A stretch of 64,000 nucleotides of DNA from JALZEG01 sp046263255. Lineage in GTDB: Bacteria; Actinomycetota; CADDZG01; WHSQ01. Below, one piece after another: positions 50,943 through 59,089 of this stretch. The position numbers and the translations under genes were made by a program. The notes under the pieces are model-generated. The model was not told where the DNA came from. It did not search any database and saw nothing but the letters and a program-made list of their open reading frames with translations. The stretch's first letter is position 1, and the number at the start of each line of letters is the position of its first letter. The DNA lies in the NCBI GenBank assembly GCA_046263255.1, contig JBHELD010000030.1:16578-80577 (forward strand), given 5' to 3'.

Positions 50943-52319
50943 CTACCGCGCGGACGCCCTCAGCGCGGCCGGGACGTCGACGAGCCCGTGTCCCTTCTCG
51001 AAGGAGGACTTGCCGTCGCGGTTGGAGGGGTCGGTGCGGTAGGGCGCCCCCCAACGGAACTCGTGCGCGGTGTCCTCGAGGAGGTCTTCGACCGCGCGCG
51101 GCGTCAGCGAGCGGTCTGCCTGGAGGAGCTGCGCGACGATCCCGGCAACGTGGGGCGCGGCCATCGAGGTGCCGCCGATCGTCGCGTACAGGTCGTCGCT
51201 CGGCGCCTCCCCCGTCCGGCAGAGCGGTAGCGTCGGCCGGCACGTCGACGTGATCGACGTTCCGGGGGCCGCCACGTCGGGCCACGTCGAGGGATCCTCG
51301 GCGACGCCGCGTGACGACGTCTCCCTGATCGAGCCGTTGCGGTCGCCGCGGTCGAGGTCGTCGTAGTTCGCGACGCACACGACGCCGGGCACCGGGATCG
51401 TGCATTCGAGGCTCGTGCGCGCCTCGGTCCCGTCCCCGCCGCCGTTGCCCGCCGAGAACACGACGGCGATGCCCTCGTCGACGAGGAGCTCGATCATCTT
51501 CGTGAGCGCCCGCGTCTCCGGGTCGCCGTAGTTCTCCGGGTCGTAGCCGCTGCCCCACGAGTTGTTCACGACGCGGATGCGCGGGCGGACGCGGTCGTGG
51601 TTCTCGAGCACCCACCGCAGCCCGTCCAGCGCGTTCTCGACGACGGCCACCGTTCCCATGCCGACGCCGTAGAGGGTCGCGGCGGGGGCTGCGCCGTGGT
51701 ACCTGCCGCGGGATGCGGCCCCCGTTCCCGCGACGATCCCGGCGACGTGCGTGCCGTGCCCGCTCGTGTCGGTGTTGTCGAGCTCGACGACCTCCTTCGG
51801 GCCGCGGCACTCCGTTACGGTGCCGATGAGGAAGCCGGGAGCGGTACAGACGATCCGGACGTTGCCGCCCATGCGCGGCGCGAGGTCCGGGTGCGTCCCG
51901 TCGACACCGCTGTCGACGACGGCGACCCCGATCCCGCGTCCGTCGATCGCTTCCCCGCGCACCTTCACCGCGCCCGCGAGGACGCGGGCTCCGCGCGTGG
52001 CCTCGTGGGAGGTGTCGGTGGCGTACTCGAGGAGGGCGTTCGGCTCGAGACGGTCGACCGCGCCCGAGACCGCGAGCGCAGCGAGGGCCTCGTCGGATCC
52101 CCGAGCGACGAACACGTCGATCATCGGGTACGTGGTGCCCACGCGCAGACCGAGCGAGCGCGCGTCCCGCAGCGCGGCGCGCCAGCGGGTCGCGTGCACG
52201 AGCACGCTCACCTCGTCGCCGCCGGCTCGGCGAAGCCCTCCGTCACCCGCCGTGACCGGCACGGCCCCGCCCGACGTGAGGATCGCCACCAGGGAGAGGA
52301 GGAGCTTCCAGTTCGCCAC
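50943..52319 (-). CDS. secreted subtilisin-like serine protease (S8)
   Basis: A 458-residue exported protease. A signal peptide (ANWKLLLSLVAILTSGGAVP) is followed by a propeptide region (VSVLVHATRW...VDRLEPN). Triad: Asp in VAVVDSGVDGTHPD, His in DTSGHGTHVAGIVAG, Ser in GGTSMAAPHVAG; oxyanion Asn in FSAGNGG. Extra cysteines (RIVCTAPG, TECRGP, SLECTIP, TSTCRP, LPLCRTG) suggest disulfides. Start GTG 52319. It is convergent with the M36 gene (16 bp apart) and divergent from the metzincin-like gene. Confidence 0.9.
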   Translation of the reverse strand: MANWKLLLSLVAILTSGGAVPVTAGDGGLRRAGGDEVSVLVHATRWRAALRDARSLGLRVGTTYPMIDVFVARGSDEALAALAVSGAVDRLEPNALLEYATDTSHEATRGARVLAGAVKVRGEAIDGRGIGVAVVDSGVDGTHPDLAPRMGGNVRIVCTAPGFLIGTVTECRGPKEVVELDNTDTSGHGTHVAGIVAGTGAASRGRYHGAAPAATLYGVGMGTVAVVENALDGLRWVLENHDRVRPRIRVVNNSWGSGYDPENYGDPETRALTKMIELLVDEGIAVVFSAGNGGGDGTEARTSLECTIPVPGVVCVANYDDLDRGDRNGSIRETSSRGVAEDPSTWPDVAAPGTSITSTCRPTLPLCRTGEAPSDDLYATIGGTSMAAPHVAGIVAQLLQADRSLTPRAVEDLLEDTAHEFRWGAPYRTDPSNRDGKSSFEKGHGLVDVPAALRASAR

Positions 52320-52411
52320 GTCCGCGAACTTCTACGCGAGCGGGGGTCCTCCTCCACCGCCCGTCCGGACCGTGCGAAGGACACCGCCGGCCCCCGGCGA
52401 ACCATGAAAGC

Positions 52412-53722
52412 GTGAGGCGGGCAGGCGTTCCGGTTGCATTGCTGGTGGCGGGCCTCGTCGTCGCGTCCACGTCGATCGTCCGCGCCTCCCACGCGGACGG
52501 CACCTACGAGCTGCCGGTGTGGTTCCGGTGGGAGAAGTCGGTCCTCGACGTCCTCATCGTCCCGCCCAACCACGGGCAGATCTTCAACGGCAACGGCGCG
52601 CTCGACGGAGGCAAGCCGAGCGAGCTGACGCCGTTCAACAGCTATCTCACCGCGATCGAGGCATCCATCGCCGACTGGGACCGCGCGGTACAGGAGTTCG
52701 GGCCGGACTGGCTTAGAACGGGCCTCGTCACGAACGTGTACGTGCTCGGTCGCGACACGGTCCCGTCCGCCGCGCTGACCAACCCCGAAGTCGTGATCCT
52801 GACCGACGAGACGAAGGCGAACACGCTTGGCGTCGCGGTCAACACCCGGCCGTGCCTCGTGGACAACTCCAAGTTCTTCGTGCAGAGCTTCACCTATCAG
52901 GACATGTTCAACGTCAACTCGCAGGAGTACGGGCACTGCCTGGGGCTCGAGCACGTCGTCGACAACCACCCCGAGCACGACGCGATGGCGGGGCTCTACG
53001 CGGATCCCGTCGGCGCGCGGGGGGTCCACCTCCACTGCGTCAGCAACCTCGACGTGCTCGGTCTGGAGGCCGTCTTCGGCCGCCTCTTCGGACAGCCGAG
53101 CCCGAACACCGTCTCGCTGCCCGTCGGGGCCTACACGACGACGGCGTGCGAGTCGCCGGGAGCCGCGCCTCCGCCTTCCCCCACGCCGGCCCCGTCCGCG
53201 TCACCTTCGGCCTCGCCCAGCCCGACGTCCTCGCCCACGCCTTCGGCGTCCCCCACGCCCACGCCGAGCCCGACTCCCTCGCCCACGTCGAGCCCGAGCC
53301 CGACTCCCTCGCCCACGCCGGGCCCGACGCCGACGCCGACCCCGACGCCCACTGCGAGCCCGACGCCCACTGCGAGCCCGACGCCCACTGCGAGCCCGAC
53401 GCCCACGCCTACCCCGACGCCCGAGCCGTCGCCGTACGCGCGGTCGGTGAGCCTCCGCCTGCGGCGGCACCTCGTGGCCGTCGGGCGGGTGCGCGCCGAG
53501 GACGATGCCGCGCACTGCGTCGCCGGCGTCGACGTGGAGGTCCAGAGGCGACGCGGGAACGGGTGGGATCCCGTCGGGTCCCGCGAGACCGACGGCGGCG
53601 GGTCCTTCCGCATCAGGCTCGCCGACGCTCCCGGCCGCTACCGCGCGCTGGTTGCGGAGATCGACTCGGAGCTCGGCGACTGCGCGGCTGCGACGTCGCG
53701 CCGCCGCGTCCACCGCCACTGA
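52412..53722 (+). CDS. secreted metzincin-like protein lacking first zinc histidine, with Ser/Pro/Thr stalk
   Basis: A 436-residue exported protein. A signal peptide ends near RASHA. The core domain reaches NSQEYGHCLGLEH, which aligns with the metzincin HExxHxxGxxH zinc site, but the first His is Gln171 (CAG); H175 and H181 are kept and EHDAMAG could be the Met-turn. Residues about 250-345 are a Ser/Pro/Thr stalk, followed by a small Ig/CNA-like beta domain (SVSLRLRRHLVAVGRVRAED, GGSFRIRLADAPGRY). It is either an inactive pseudo-protease or a site with altered metal ligation. GTG 52412 has no strong ribosome site. Confidence 0.72.
   Translation: MRRAGVPVALLVAGLVVASTSIVRASHADGTYELPVWFRWEKSVLDVLIVPPNHGQIFNGNGALDGGKPSELTPFNSYLTAIEASIADWDRAVQEFGPDWLRTGLVTNVYVLGRDTVPSAALTNPEVVILTDETKANTLGVAVNTRPCLVDNSKFFVQSFTYQDMFNVNSQEYGHCLGLEHVVDNHPEHDAMAGLYADPVGARGVHLHCVSNLDVLGLEAVFGRLFGQPSPNTVSLPVGAYTTTACESPGAAPPPSPTPAPSASPSASPSPTSSPTPSASPTPTPSPTPSPTSSPSPTPSPTPGPTPTPTPTPTASPTPTASPTPTASPTPTPTPTPEPSPYARSVSLRLRRHLVAVGRVRAEDDAAHCVAGVDVEVQRRRGNGWDPVGSRETDGGGSFRIRLADAPGRYRALVAEIDSELGDCAAATSRRRVHRH
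53341..53394 (+). repeat. three exact 18-bp repeats in stalk-coding region
   Basis: CCCGACGCCCACTGCGAG is repeated three times without mismatch (53341-53358, 53359-53376, 53377-53394), encoding PTPTAS units of the stalk. It sits inside a longer degenerate SPTPTP-coding stretch and may vary in number between strains. Confidence 0.85.
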
Positions 53723-53785
53723 GCCGGGAACCTTCCGGGCGTGGTTCCGTCTCTAAGAGGCATCGATCTTCGTAGAGGAGAGGCC

Positions 53786-55153
53786 ATGTCCCGAACGATC
53801 CGGCTGCTGTCCATCGTCTTCATCCTCGTCGTGCTGCCGGTCCAGGCCGCGAAGGCCTGTTCCTGTGCGTACGGCGACCCCCGCGACATGTTCGAGGCCG
53901 CGGACGGCGCGTTCGTGGGGACGTTCGTCGAGAGCCATCCGGTAGAGCCGGATCCCACCAGCTCCGATGCCGACACCGTCTACACCTTCGTCCTCGACGA
54001 GGAGCACAAGGGCGAGCTGGGCGAGCCCGGCGGGACGGTCGAGGTGCACGCGCCGCTGTCCGGCGCGAGCTGCGGCCTCGAGGTGAGACCGGGCCGGCAG
54101 TACGGGATCTTCCTGTACGTGCGGGAGCCGGACGGGGCGTGGGAGTCGAGCCTCTGCAGCCAGGTCTCCCCAGAGACCATGCGCGAGGCGGCGTCGCCGC
54201 TCCCGGCCCCTACGAGCAACGATCCGGTGCGGATGATCGCCGGCGGGAGCTTCGGCGACGCGCAGACGATGATGCTCGACGCGGACGGCGACACCGTGGG
54301 CTACGGCTTCGGGGACATCGACGTCGAGCACGTCGCGGGGTGCCGCGGCGGCGCCCGCGTGATCGAGATCGGCCGCGACTATCCCGCCCGCCCGATCCTG
54401 TTCGTCCGGGACGTCTCGTCCCTCGAGGTCGTCGAGAGCGTCGAGCTGCCGGTCGGGCGGCGGCGGGGGCTGTCGGTCGAGGCCGTGACGTGCCTGAGCG
54501 AGAGCGGCCGAAGATCCGCCGTGTTCGCGACGAACTATCGGGAGCCGGAGGCCTACGGCGTCCTGCTGACGATCGCGGGAGACGACGTCGACGTCGTGCA
54601 CGAGGGGGACGGCCGGTCGGCGACGTTCGCGGGCCGCGGAGCGTACCTGCAGCGGGGGCGATGGGGACGCCTGCTCACCCGCGTGTCGCTGCGGACCGGC
54701 AACGAGCGCTTCGTCGCGCTCCTCCCGCCGAGGGTCTTGACCGGGCTCGCACTCAGTCCCGACGGGTCCAGGCTCGCGGGGATCTCGTACCCGCGCTGGC
54801 ACGCCATGGACGAGAGGGCGTCGAGGGTATACACGGTCGACCTGCCGGGCGGCCGGATCAGGACCGCCTCGCTGGGGAGGGGCGAGCGAGACGCGCAGGT
54901 CCTGTGGTGGTCGCGGAGCCGCCTCGTCATGTTCGTGAGCTATCCGGACCGCAGCCGCGTGTACGACCTCCGTCTGCGGGTGAGGAACCGCTTCGCGCGC
55001 TGGGAGCCGAGCGCGACGGCGATAGTCGACGGGACCGCGTACGGTGCCGGCTTCGAGGGACGGCTGTGGGAGGTCGACCTCCCCGCGGGCGAGCCGAAGG
55101 TCGCGCGCCGCCTGCCGAGCCCCGTCGTGTACGCGCTCGAGCCGCTCGACTAG
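53786..55153 (+). CDS. secreted NTR/TIMP-like plus beta-propeller protein
   Basis: A 455-residue exported protein. A signal peptide (SRTIRLLSIVFILVVLPVQA) leads directly to ACSCAYGDPRDMFEAADGAF, the CxC start of NTR/TIMP-like domains, with partner cysteines in GASCGLEV and SSLCSQV. From about 160 the chain is propeller-like (SLEVVESVELPVGRRRGLSV, LALSPDGSRLAGISYPRW). NTR domains in animals inhibit metalloproteases; a similar role against the neighbouring proteases is speculation. ATG 53786 follows AGAGGAGAGG. Confidence 0.78.
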   Translation: MSRTIRLLSIVFILVVLPVQAAKACSCAYGDPRDMFEAADGAFVGTFVESHPVEPDPTSSDADTVYTFVLDEEHKGELGEPGGTVEVHAPLSGASCGLEVRPGRQYGIFLYVREPDGAWESSLCSQVSPETMREAASPLPAPTSNDPVRMIAGGSFGDAQTMMLDADGDTVGYGFGDIDVEHVAGCRGGARVIEIGRDYPARPILFVRDVSSLEVVESVELPVGRRRGLSVEAVTCLSESGRRSAVFATNYREPEAYGVLLTIAGDDVDVVHEGDGRSATFAGRGAYLQRGRWGRLLTRVSLRTGNERFVALLPPRVLTGLALSPDGSRLAGISYPRWHAMDERASRVYTVDLPGGRIRTASLGRGERDAQVLWWSRSRLVMFVSYPDRSRVYDLRLRVRNRFARWEPSATAIVDGTAYGAGFEGRLWEVDLPAGEPKVARRLPSPVVYALEPLD

Positions 55154-55155
55154 AC

Positions 55156-55193
55156 CGCGCCGGCCGCGCTCTGCGCACCGCACAGCCGGCGCG
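55156..55193. terminator. bidirectional terminator hairpin
   Basis: CGCGCCGGC (55156-55164) pairs perfectly with GCCGGCGCG (55185-55193), 9 bp with a 20-base loop, just after the stop of the NTR-propeller gene. It is convergent with the next minus-strand gene. Confidence 0.6.
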
Positions 55194-55262
55194 CCGCCCC
55201 CTGCTGCAGCGAGGGCCGGCGGTCTGCGTCTGACGCCGCTCACCGGCGGCGGCGGGCCCTCC

Positions 55263-55895
55263 CTATTTCCAGGTCGGGATCACGATCGACGACGCCGGGT
55301 TCGTCATGCGGTAGAAGCCGTGCGTCAGCGACGTCCCCTCGTTGTGGAGCGTGATCGAGAACCCGGTGAACTGCGCCTTGTCGAGCTCGGCAGGCGGCTC
55401 GAGCTCGACCTTGACCTCGTAGACGGCCTGGGCCGGAGTCACCGTGTAGCTCTGCTCGACCGTCCCCAGCTCCTTGGTCTCGCCGCCGGTCGTCCCCGCG
55501 AAGGTAGCGATGAGCGTCGTCTGCCCAACTCCCGATCCCGCGCCCTGTCCGGAGACGTAGGGCGAGACGTAGACGGTGGCGACGATCTTCTGCGAGGCAT
55601 CGAGCGTGAACGGGAGCCCCTCGGCGGCGTTGAACGTGCGCGGGGCGGACTGGCCTGCAGCGCTTGCAACCGGATAGGGGGCTCCGTAGAAGGCGCTTCC
55701 GCAGTTCCTGCCCTCGGCCGCCTCGGTCAGCATGAGCAGGTACGCGGCGTCGCTGCACTCTGCGGCGTGGAACCACAACGTCATCGGCGTCGCCACCGGG
55801 GCCTTCGGCCTCTTCTTCTTCTTGGCCGTGGCGGGCGCGGTCAGCGCTCCGGCCACCAAGCCGAGCACGAGCGCCGCGATCAGGGTCCTCCGCAT
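55263..55895 (-). CDS. secreted protein of unknown function
   Basis: A 210-residue protein: signal peptide (RRTLIAALVLGLVAGALTAP), a basic KKKKRPK patch, then a beta-rich domain (PMTLWFHAAECSD, KIVATVYVSPYVSGQGAG, TLIATFAGTTGG, YEVKVELEPPAELD). Two cysteines may form a disulfide. The layout recalls small jelly-roll-like secreted domains, but I do not recognise a family. ATG 55895 has GGAGAGG upstream. Confidence 0.75.
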   Translation of the reverse strand: MRRTLIAALVLGLVAGALTAPATAKKKKRPKAPVATPMTLWFHAAECSDAAYLLMLTEAAEGRNCGSAFYGAPYPVASAAGQSAPRTFNAAEGLPFTLDASQKIVATVYVSPYVSGQGAGSGVGQTTLIATFAGTTGGETKELGTVEQSYTVTPAQAVYEVKVELEPPAELDKAQFTGFSITLHNEGTSLTHGFYRMTNPASSIVIPTWK

Positions 55896-56015
55896 GCCGG
55901 TCTCCTCTCCCTTCGTGGTCCCTCGAAACAGGGTTCAACGACGCGCCCCGTGCCTCCTCCTCGTTTCCGAACTTCCGTCGGGGGTTCACCCGGTGGCGCC
56001 GCGGCTTGCACAGAA

Positions 56016-56042
56016 GGAGGGGCGGCCGGCGGCCGCCCCTCC
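56016..56042. terminator. strong terminator hairpin, first of a tandem pair
   Basis: GGAGGGGCGGCC (56016-56027) and GGCCGCCCCTCC (56031-56042) form a perfect 12-bp stem with a 3-base loop, downstream of the minus-strand gene ending at 56085. Confidence 0.8.
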
Positions 56043-56048
56043 GGTGCA

Positions 56049-56079
56049 GACGCAGGGTCCGGGGGAGGCACCCTGCGTC
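56049..56079. terminator. terminator hairpin, second of a tandem pair
   Basis: GACGCAGGGT (56049-56058) and ACCCTGCGTC (56070-56079) form a perfect 10-bp stem with an 11-base loop, 5 bases beyond the stop of the gene at 56085-57005 and before the 12-bp hairpin. Confidence 0.75.
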
Positions 56080-56084
56080 CCGTC

Positions 56085-57005
56085 CTACGGGATCAGCCCC
56101 AGGGCCTGGCCCGCGTAGGGGATCGACTGCGAGCGCTCGACCAGCACGCGCCCGTCCTTCTCCGCCGAGATCGTCACGACCAGCTCGGCACGGGACCCGT
56201 CGCCACCGCCCAGCCAGTTGAGGTCCCGGAGCGGCACTCCGCCGTAGCACGTGTCGGAGCCGTCGTCGAGCGCGCAGCGGTACTGGCTCGAGTCGTAGCG
56301 GCCGGTGATCTGCAGCCGGACCTTCGTCGCGATCTTCGGGACGTGGACGAGCTCGCGCTCCACCTTCTCCTTGACCAGCCCGTAGGTCAGGATGCCGAAG
56401 CGCTGGGTGCGGTCGCCGACCGTGAGGACGACCTCGTACATGGACGGGTCGCTCGGGCGCGGGCGGCCCTCAACGCGCACCAGCGGGAGGTGCTGCTCCT
56501 CGACCGTGGGCTCGAGCACGTGGTTGAGGAGCGCGACGTCCTTCCACGGCGACAGCTCGAACGCGACGTCCGCGATGCCCCGCTTCGCCGTCGCGGCCGC
56601 GACCTGGATCAGGTAGGTCGTTCCGGCCGACGCCTTGAACTCGACGGTCGAGCGCGCCGCGCCGGAGGCGCAGGCGAGCTGGCTCGGAGCTGCCTCGGCC
56701 GCCGGTTCGTAGACGGCGACCACGGAGGCGAAGGTCGACGAGACCTCGCCTATGACGGTCCCGTCCTCGGGTGCCGCGAGCGCGTACCAGACGCTGCCGC
56801 TAACGCGGCTGCAGGACGGGCGTGCCTCTGCGGCTTCGAGTGTCGCGCCCCTTATGTCGAGCGTCGTCGAGAACGGCAGCGTCTCGACGACCTGAGCCGC
56901 CGCGACGTCGTCGTTCGCGGGCGTGCGGGCCTTGCTTGCTTCTGCAACCGCACCCAGGTTGCCGATCAGAACTGCGAGGACCAGGGTGCCGAGCGTCTTC
57001 TTCAT
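56085..57005 (-). CDS. secreted protein of unknown function with PPC-like domain
   Basis: A 306-residue exported protein. ATG 57005 has GGGAGGTG upstream; signal KKTLGTLVLAVLIGNLGAVA ends near EASKA. Residues about 30-150 resemble bacterial pre-peptidase C-terminal-like domains (ANDDVAAAQVVETLPFSTTL, SGSVWYALAAPEDG, TTYLIQVAAA). The second half is a beta-rich domain (VRVEGRPRPSDPSMYEVVLT, KVRLQITGRYDSSQYRC) that I do not recognise. Two tandem hairpins terminate it. Confidence 0.7.
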   Translation of the reverse strand: MKKTLGTLVLAVLIGNLGAVAEASKARTPANDDVAAAQVVETLPFSTTLDIRGATLEAAEARPSCSRVSGSVWYALAAPEDGTVIGEVSSTFASVVAVYEPAAEAAPSQLACASGAARSTVEFKASAGTTYLIQVAAATAKRGIADVAFELSPWKDVALLNHVLEPTVEEQHLPLVRVEGRPRPSDPSMYEVVLTVGDRTQRFGILTYGLVKEKVERELVHVPKIATKVRLQITGRYDSSQYRCALDDGSDTCYGGVPLRDLNWLGGGDGSRAELVVTISAEKDGRVLVERSQSIPYAGQALGLIP

Positions 57006-57528
57006 CTTGCACCTCCCGGTGGCAGCCTCCTGTGGAGGCTTCGTGGACACAGCGTGCGCCCCGGCGAGAACGCGAACAGTTGCCCGGCTTACACGCTTGG
57101 TGTTCGCTTGCCGACCGTGGCTCGGGCGGGCGGAAGCGGCGCGGGTGCGGCCCGGTGCCTTCCTGGGCGACCTCGACATGGTGGGGATGAAAGACGTCAC
57201 GTCCTGCCTGCACCATCAACGCCGAAGACGGGCTCGGTCCCCATCACCCGACGGGCGGGGTCTGGAACCATCTCCGATATCGCTTCCACGCGCCGGCGGA
57301 TTCAGGCCCGCCGGTCGCTCTGCCGAACGGGTCACCTACGACGCTTCCCGCGGGTAGTTGCACGGCGGCGACCCGGATGACGGCGGACGCTAACGAGCGC
57401 CCCGACGACGGAGGGTTCCGGTCGCTGCTCCTAGAACCGCCGGCAGCGAAGTGCACCTGTACGGCGTCGGGGCCAGAGCCGGCGCTCCTGCCCCGACGTC
57501 GCGGCGACCCCTGCTCGCGCGACCGCCC
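57006..57528. other. 523-bp intergenic region
   Basis: Lies upstream of the minus-strand gene starting at 57005. I see no supported gene. It contains a possible degenerate copy of the palindromic repeat (57178-57245). Confidence 0.6.
57178..57245. repeat. possible degenerate copy D of the palindromic repeat
   Basis: ATGGTG (57178-57183)/CACCAT (57211-57216) encloses GACGT/ACGTC (57193-57197, 57199-57203); CCCCATC follows at 57239-57245. It shares the 10-mer TGCACCATCA with copy C, but the outer stem is broken by a 22-base insertion, so membership is uncertain. Confidence 0.35.
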
Positions 57529-58998
57529 TCATGTGCGCACGCGCAGCCTCACGGTGTCCGCGACGTATCCGCTCCTCGTCGCCTTCGCCGTGAGGCGCCT
57601 CGGCGACGAGTACGGGCCCAGCGCGATGCTCGCCGTCCCGTCGGCACCCGTCGTCGCCGACTTCCCGTCGACCTTGACCCGTGCGTCGGCGACGGGGCCG
57701 CCGGCGTCGGTGACGGTGAACTCGACGGTCGCTCGGCGCGTGAACGCTCTCGGCCGGGCCGACAGCGTCAGCCCCGGACGGAGCTGCGTGTGCCAGAAGG
57801 CGACGTCGCTCCCGCACCCGTCGAGGAAGCCGGCGACGACGTCGAGGACGCGCGCTTGCGCCGCCGGCGTCAGCGTGTACAGCGACTTGCAGTCTCCGAG
57901 CGCCCGGGGGGGCCTCGCCGTAACGACGGCGCCGAAGCGCGTGCCGGCGAGGTTGGACCTCCGGGCGTAGATGATCGGGGCGCCGCTGGAGGCGTTCTGC
58001 GACCACGCGACCCACAGACGGCCCTCCGGATCCGCGGCGAGCGCCGGGGCGTTGAGCTCGCGGCTCCCGTGGCGGGCGACGACCACGGAGTCGCCGGACC
58101 CTACCTTCCACAGGAGGACCCGTAGCGTCGCGGGGTATCCGCCGGTGTACGCGACGTAGACGCCTCCGCCGGCGCGGGCGGCGATCGGCGTCCGCTGGAT
58201 CTCCTGCGAGCTCTCCTCCTGGCCGTTGTAGGACGTGAAGCTCCCGGGCATCCGCGCCGGCGTCCCCATCGGCTGCCCGGTCGAGGGGGCGACCTCCTGG
58301 GCCCAGACGCCCTCGGCCCCGTTCTGGTTCGAGTACCACGCGACCCACACCTCGCCGGTGGAGTCGTCCGTGGCCATGCCGGGGTCGTAGTTGCAGCACC
58401 CCTGGCCGGGTGTGTCGAAGACGTGGTTGGGCGACGCGGGATCGAGCCCCCGGTGGACGAATCCACCCCCGCCGGGCGTCCAGGCGAACAGCGGCGTCCC
58501 GTCGGAGGTCAGCGTGGCGCCGATCGAGCTGGAGCTTCCCCCGCCCCCCTCGGCGACGTCGCCGACCTGCAGCGTCCACGGCGACCCGGCCGCCGGCGCG
58601 CTCGCGGTGCTGATGTTCGTGTGGGATTCGTTCGAGGCGGTGCTCCGGATGCCGCCCCAGAACGCGCGCAGGCCGTCGTCGAGCGTGCGGACGAGGCCCG
58701 GCACGGGCCACACCGCCGACCACCCCGACTGGACGACGCCGGTCGCCCCGACCGCTCCGGCCGCCGTTATCGGCGTGTGGACGACGTCGTCGGCCGCGGC
58801 GTTGCCGGGCGTCGTGCGGACCCACACCGCGTGGAGCACTCCGTCGTCGGTGCGAGCCAGCCCCGGCTGCGCGAAGTTGGCGCTCGGGTTCCCGATCTTC
58901 GTCCACCGCCCGGGACCCCCTCCGCTGGCGCTTGGAGCGCCGGCGACGAGCCCGAGCACGCAGAGAACCAGAACGCCACGTAACCGAAAAGACCTCAT
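57529..58998 (-). CDS. secreted beta-propeller protein with C-terminal Ig-like domain
   Basis: A 489-residue exported protein. The ATG 58998 follows GAGGGCGG; signal RSFRLRGVLVLCVLGLVAGA ends near SASGG. The body is a sialidase-like propeller without obvious active-site residues (GLARTDDGVLHAVWVRTTPG, GMATDDSTGEVWVAWYSNQN, ALAADPEGRLWVAWSQNASS). The last 85 residues are an Ig-like/carboxypeptidase-regulatory-like domain (ATVEFTVTDAGGPVADARVK). QGCCNYD has adjacent cysteines. Function unknown. Confidence 0.8.
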   Translation of the reverse strand: MRSFRLRGVLVLCVLGLVAGAPSASGGGPGRWTKIGNPSANFAQPGLARTDDGVLHAVWVRTTPGNAAADDVVHTPITAAGAVGATGVVQSGWSAVWPVPGLVRTLDDGLRAFWGGIRSTASNESHTNISTASAPAAGSPWTLQVGDVAEGGGGSSSSIGATLTSDGTPLFAWTPGGGGFVHRGLDPASPNHVFDTPGQGCCNYDPGMATDDSTGEVWVAWYSNQNGAEGVWAQEVAPSTGQPMGTPARMPGSFTSYNGQEESSQEIQRTPIAARAGGGVYVAYTGGYPATLRVLLWKVGSGDSVVVARHGSRELNAPALAADPEGRLWVAWSQNASSGAPIIYARRSNLAGTRFGAVVTARPPRALGDCKSLYTLTPAAQARVLDVVAGFLDGCGSDVAFWHTQLRPGLTLSARPRAFTRRATVEFTVTDAGGPVADARVKVDGKSATTGADGTASIALGPYSSPRRLTAKATRSGYVADTVRLRVRT

Positions 58999-59089
58999 GT
59001 CGCCGCCCTCGCCGCAGATGCAGAAGACGCTACAGCGAGCCGAGCAATCGGAAAAGGGGCCGGTTCGGTCGGCGCAATATGGTGCGGGG

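Noticed and set aside
53160..53430. Apparent CRISPR-like regular repeats
   Set aside because: They are contiguous 18-bp coding repeats for a Ser/Pro/Thr stalk with no unique spacers.
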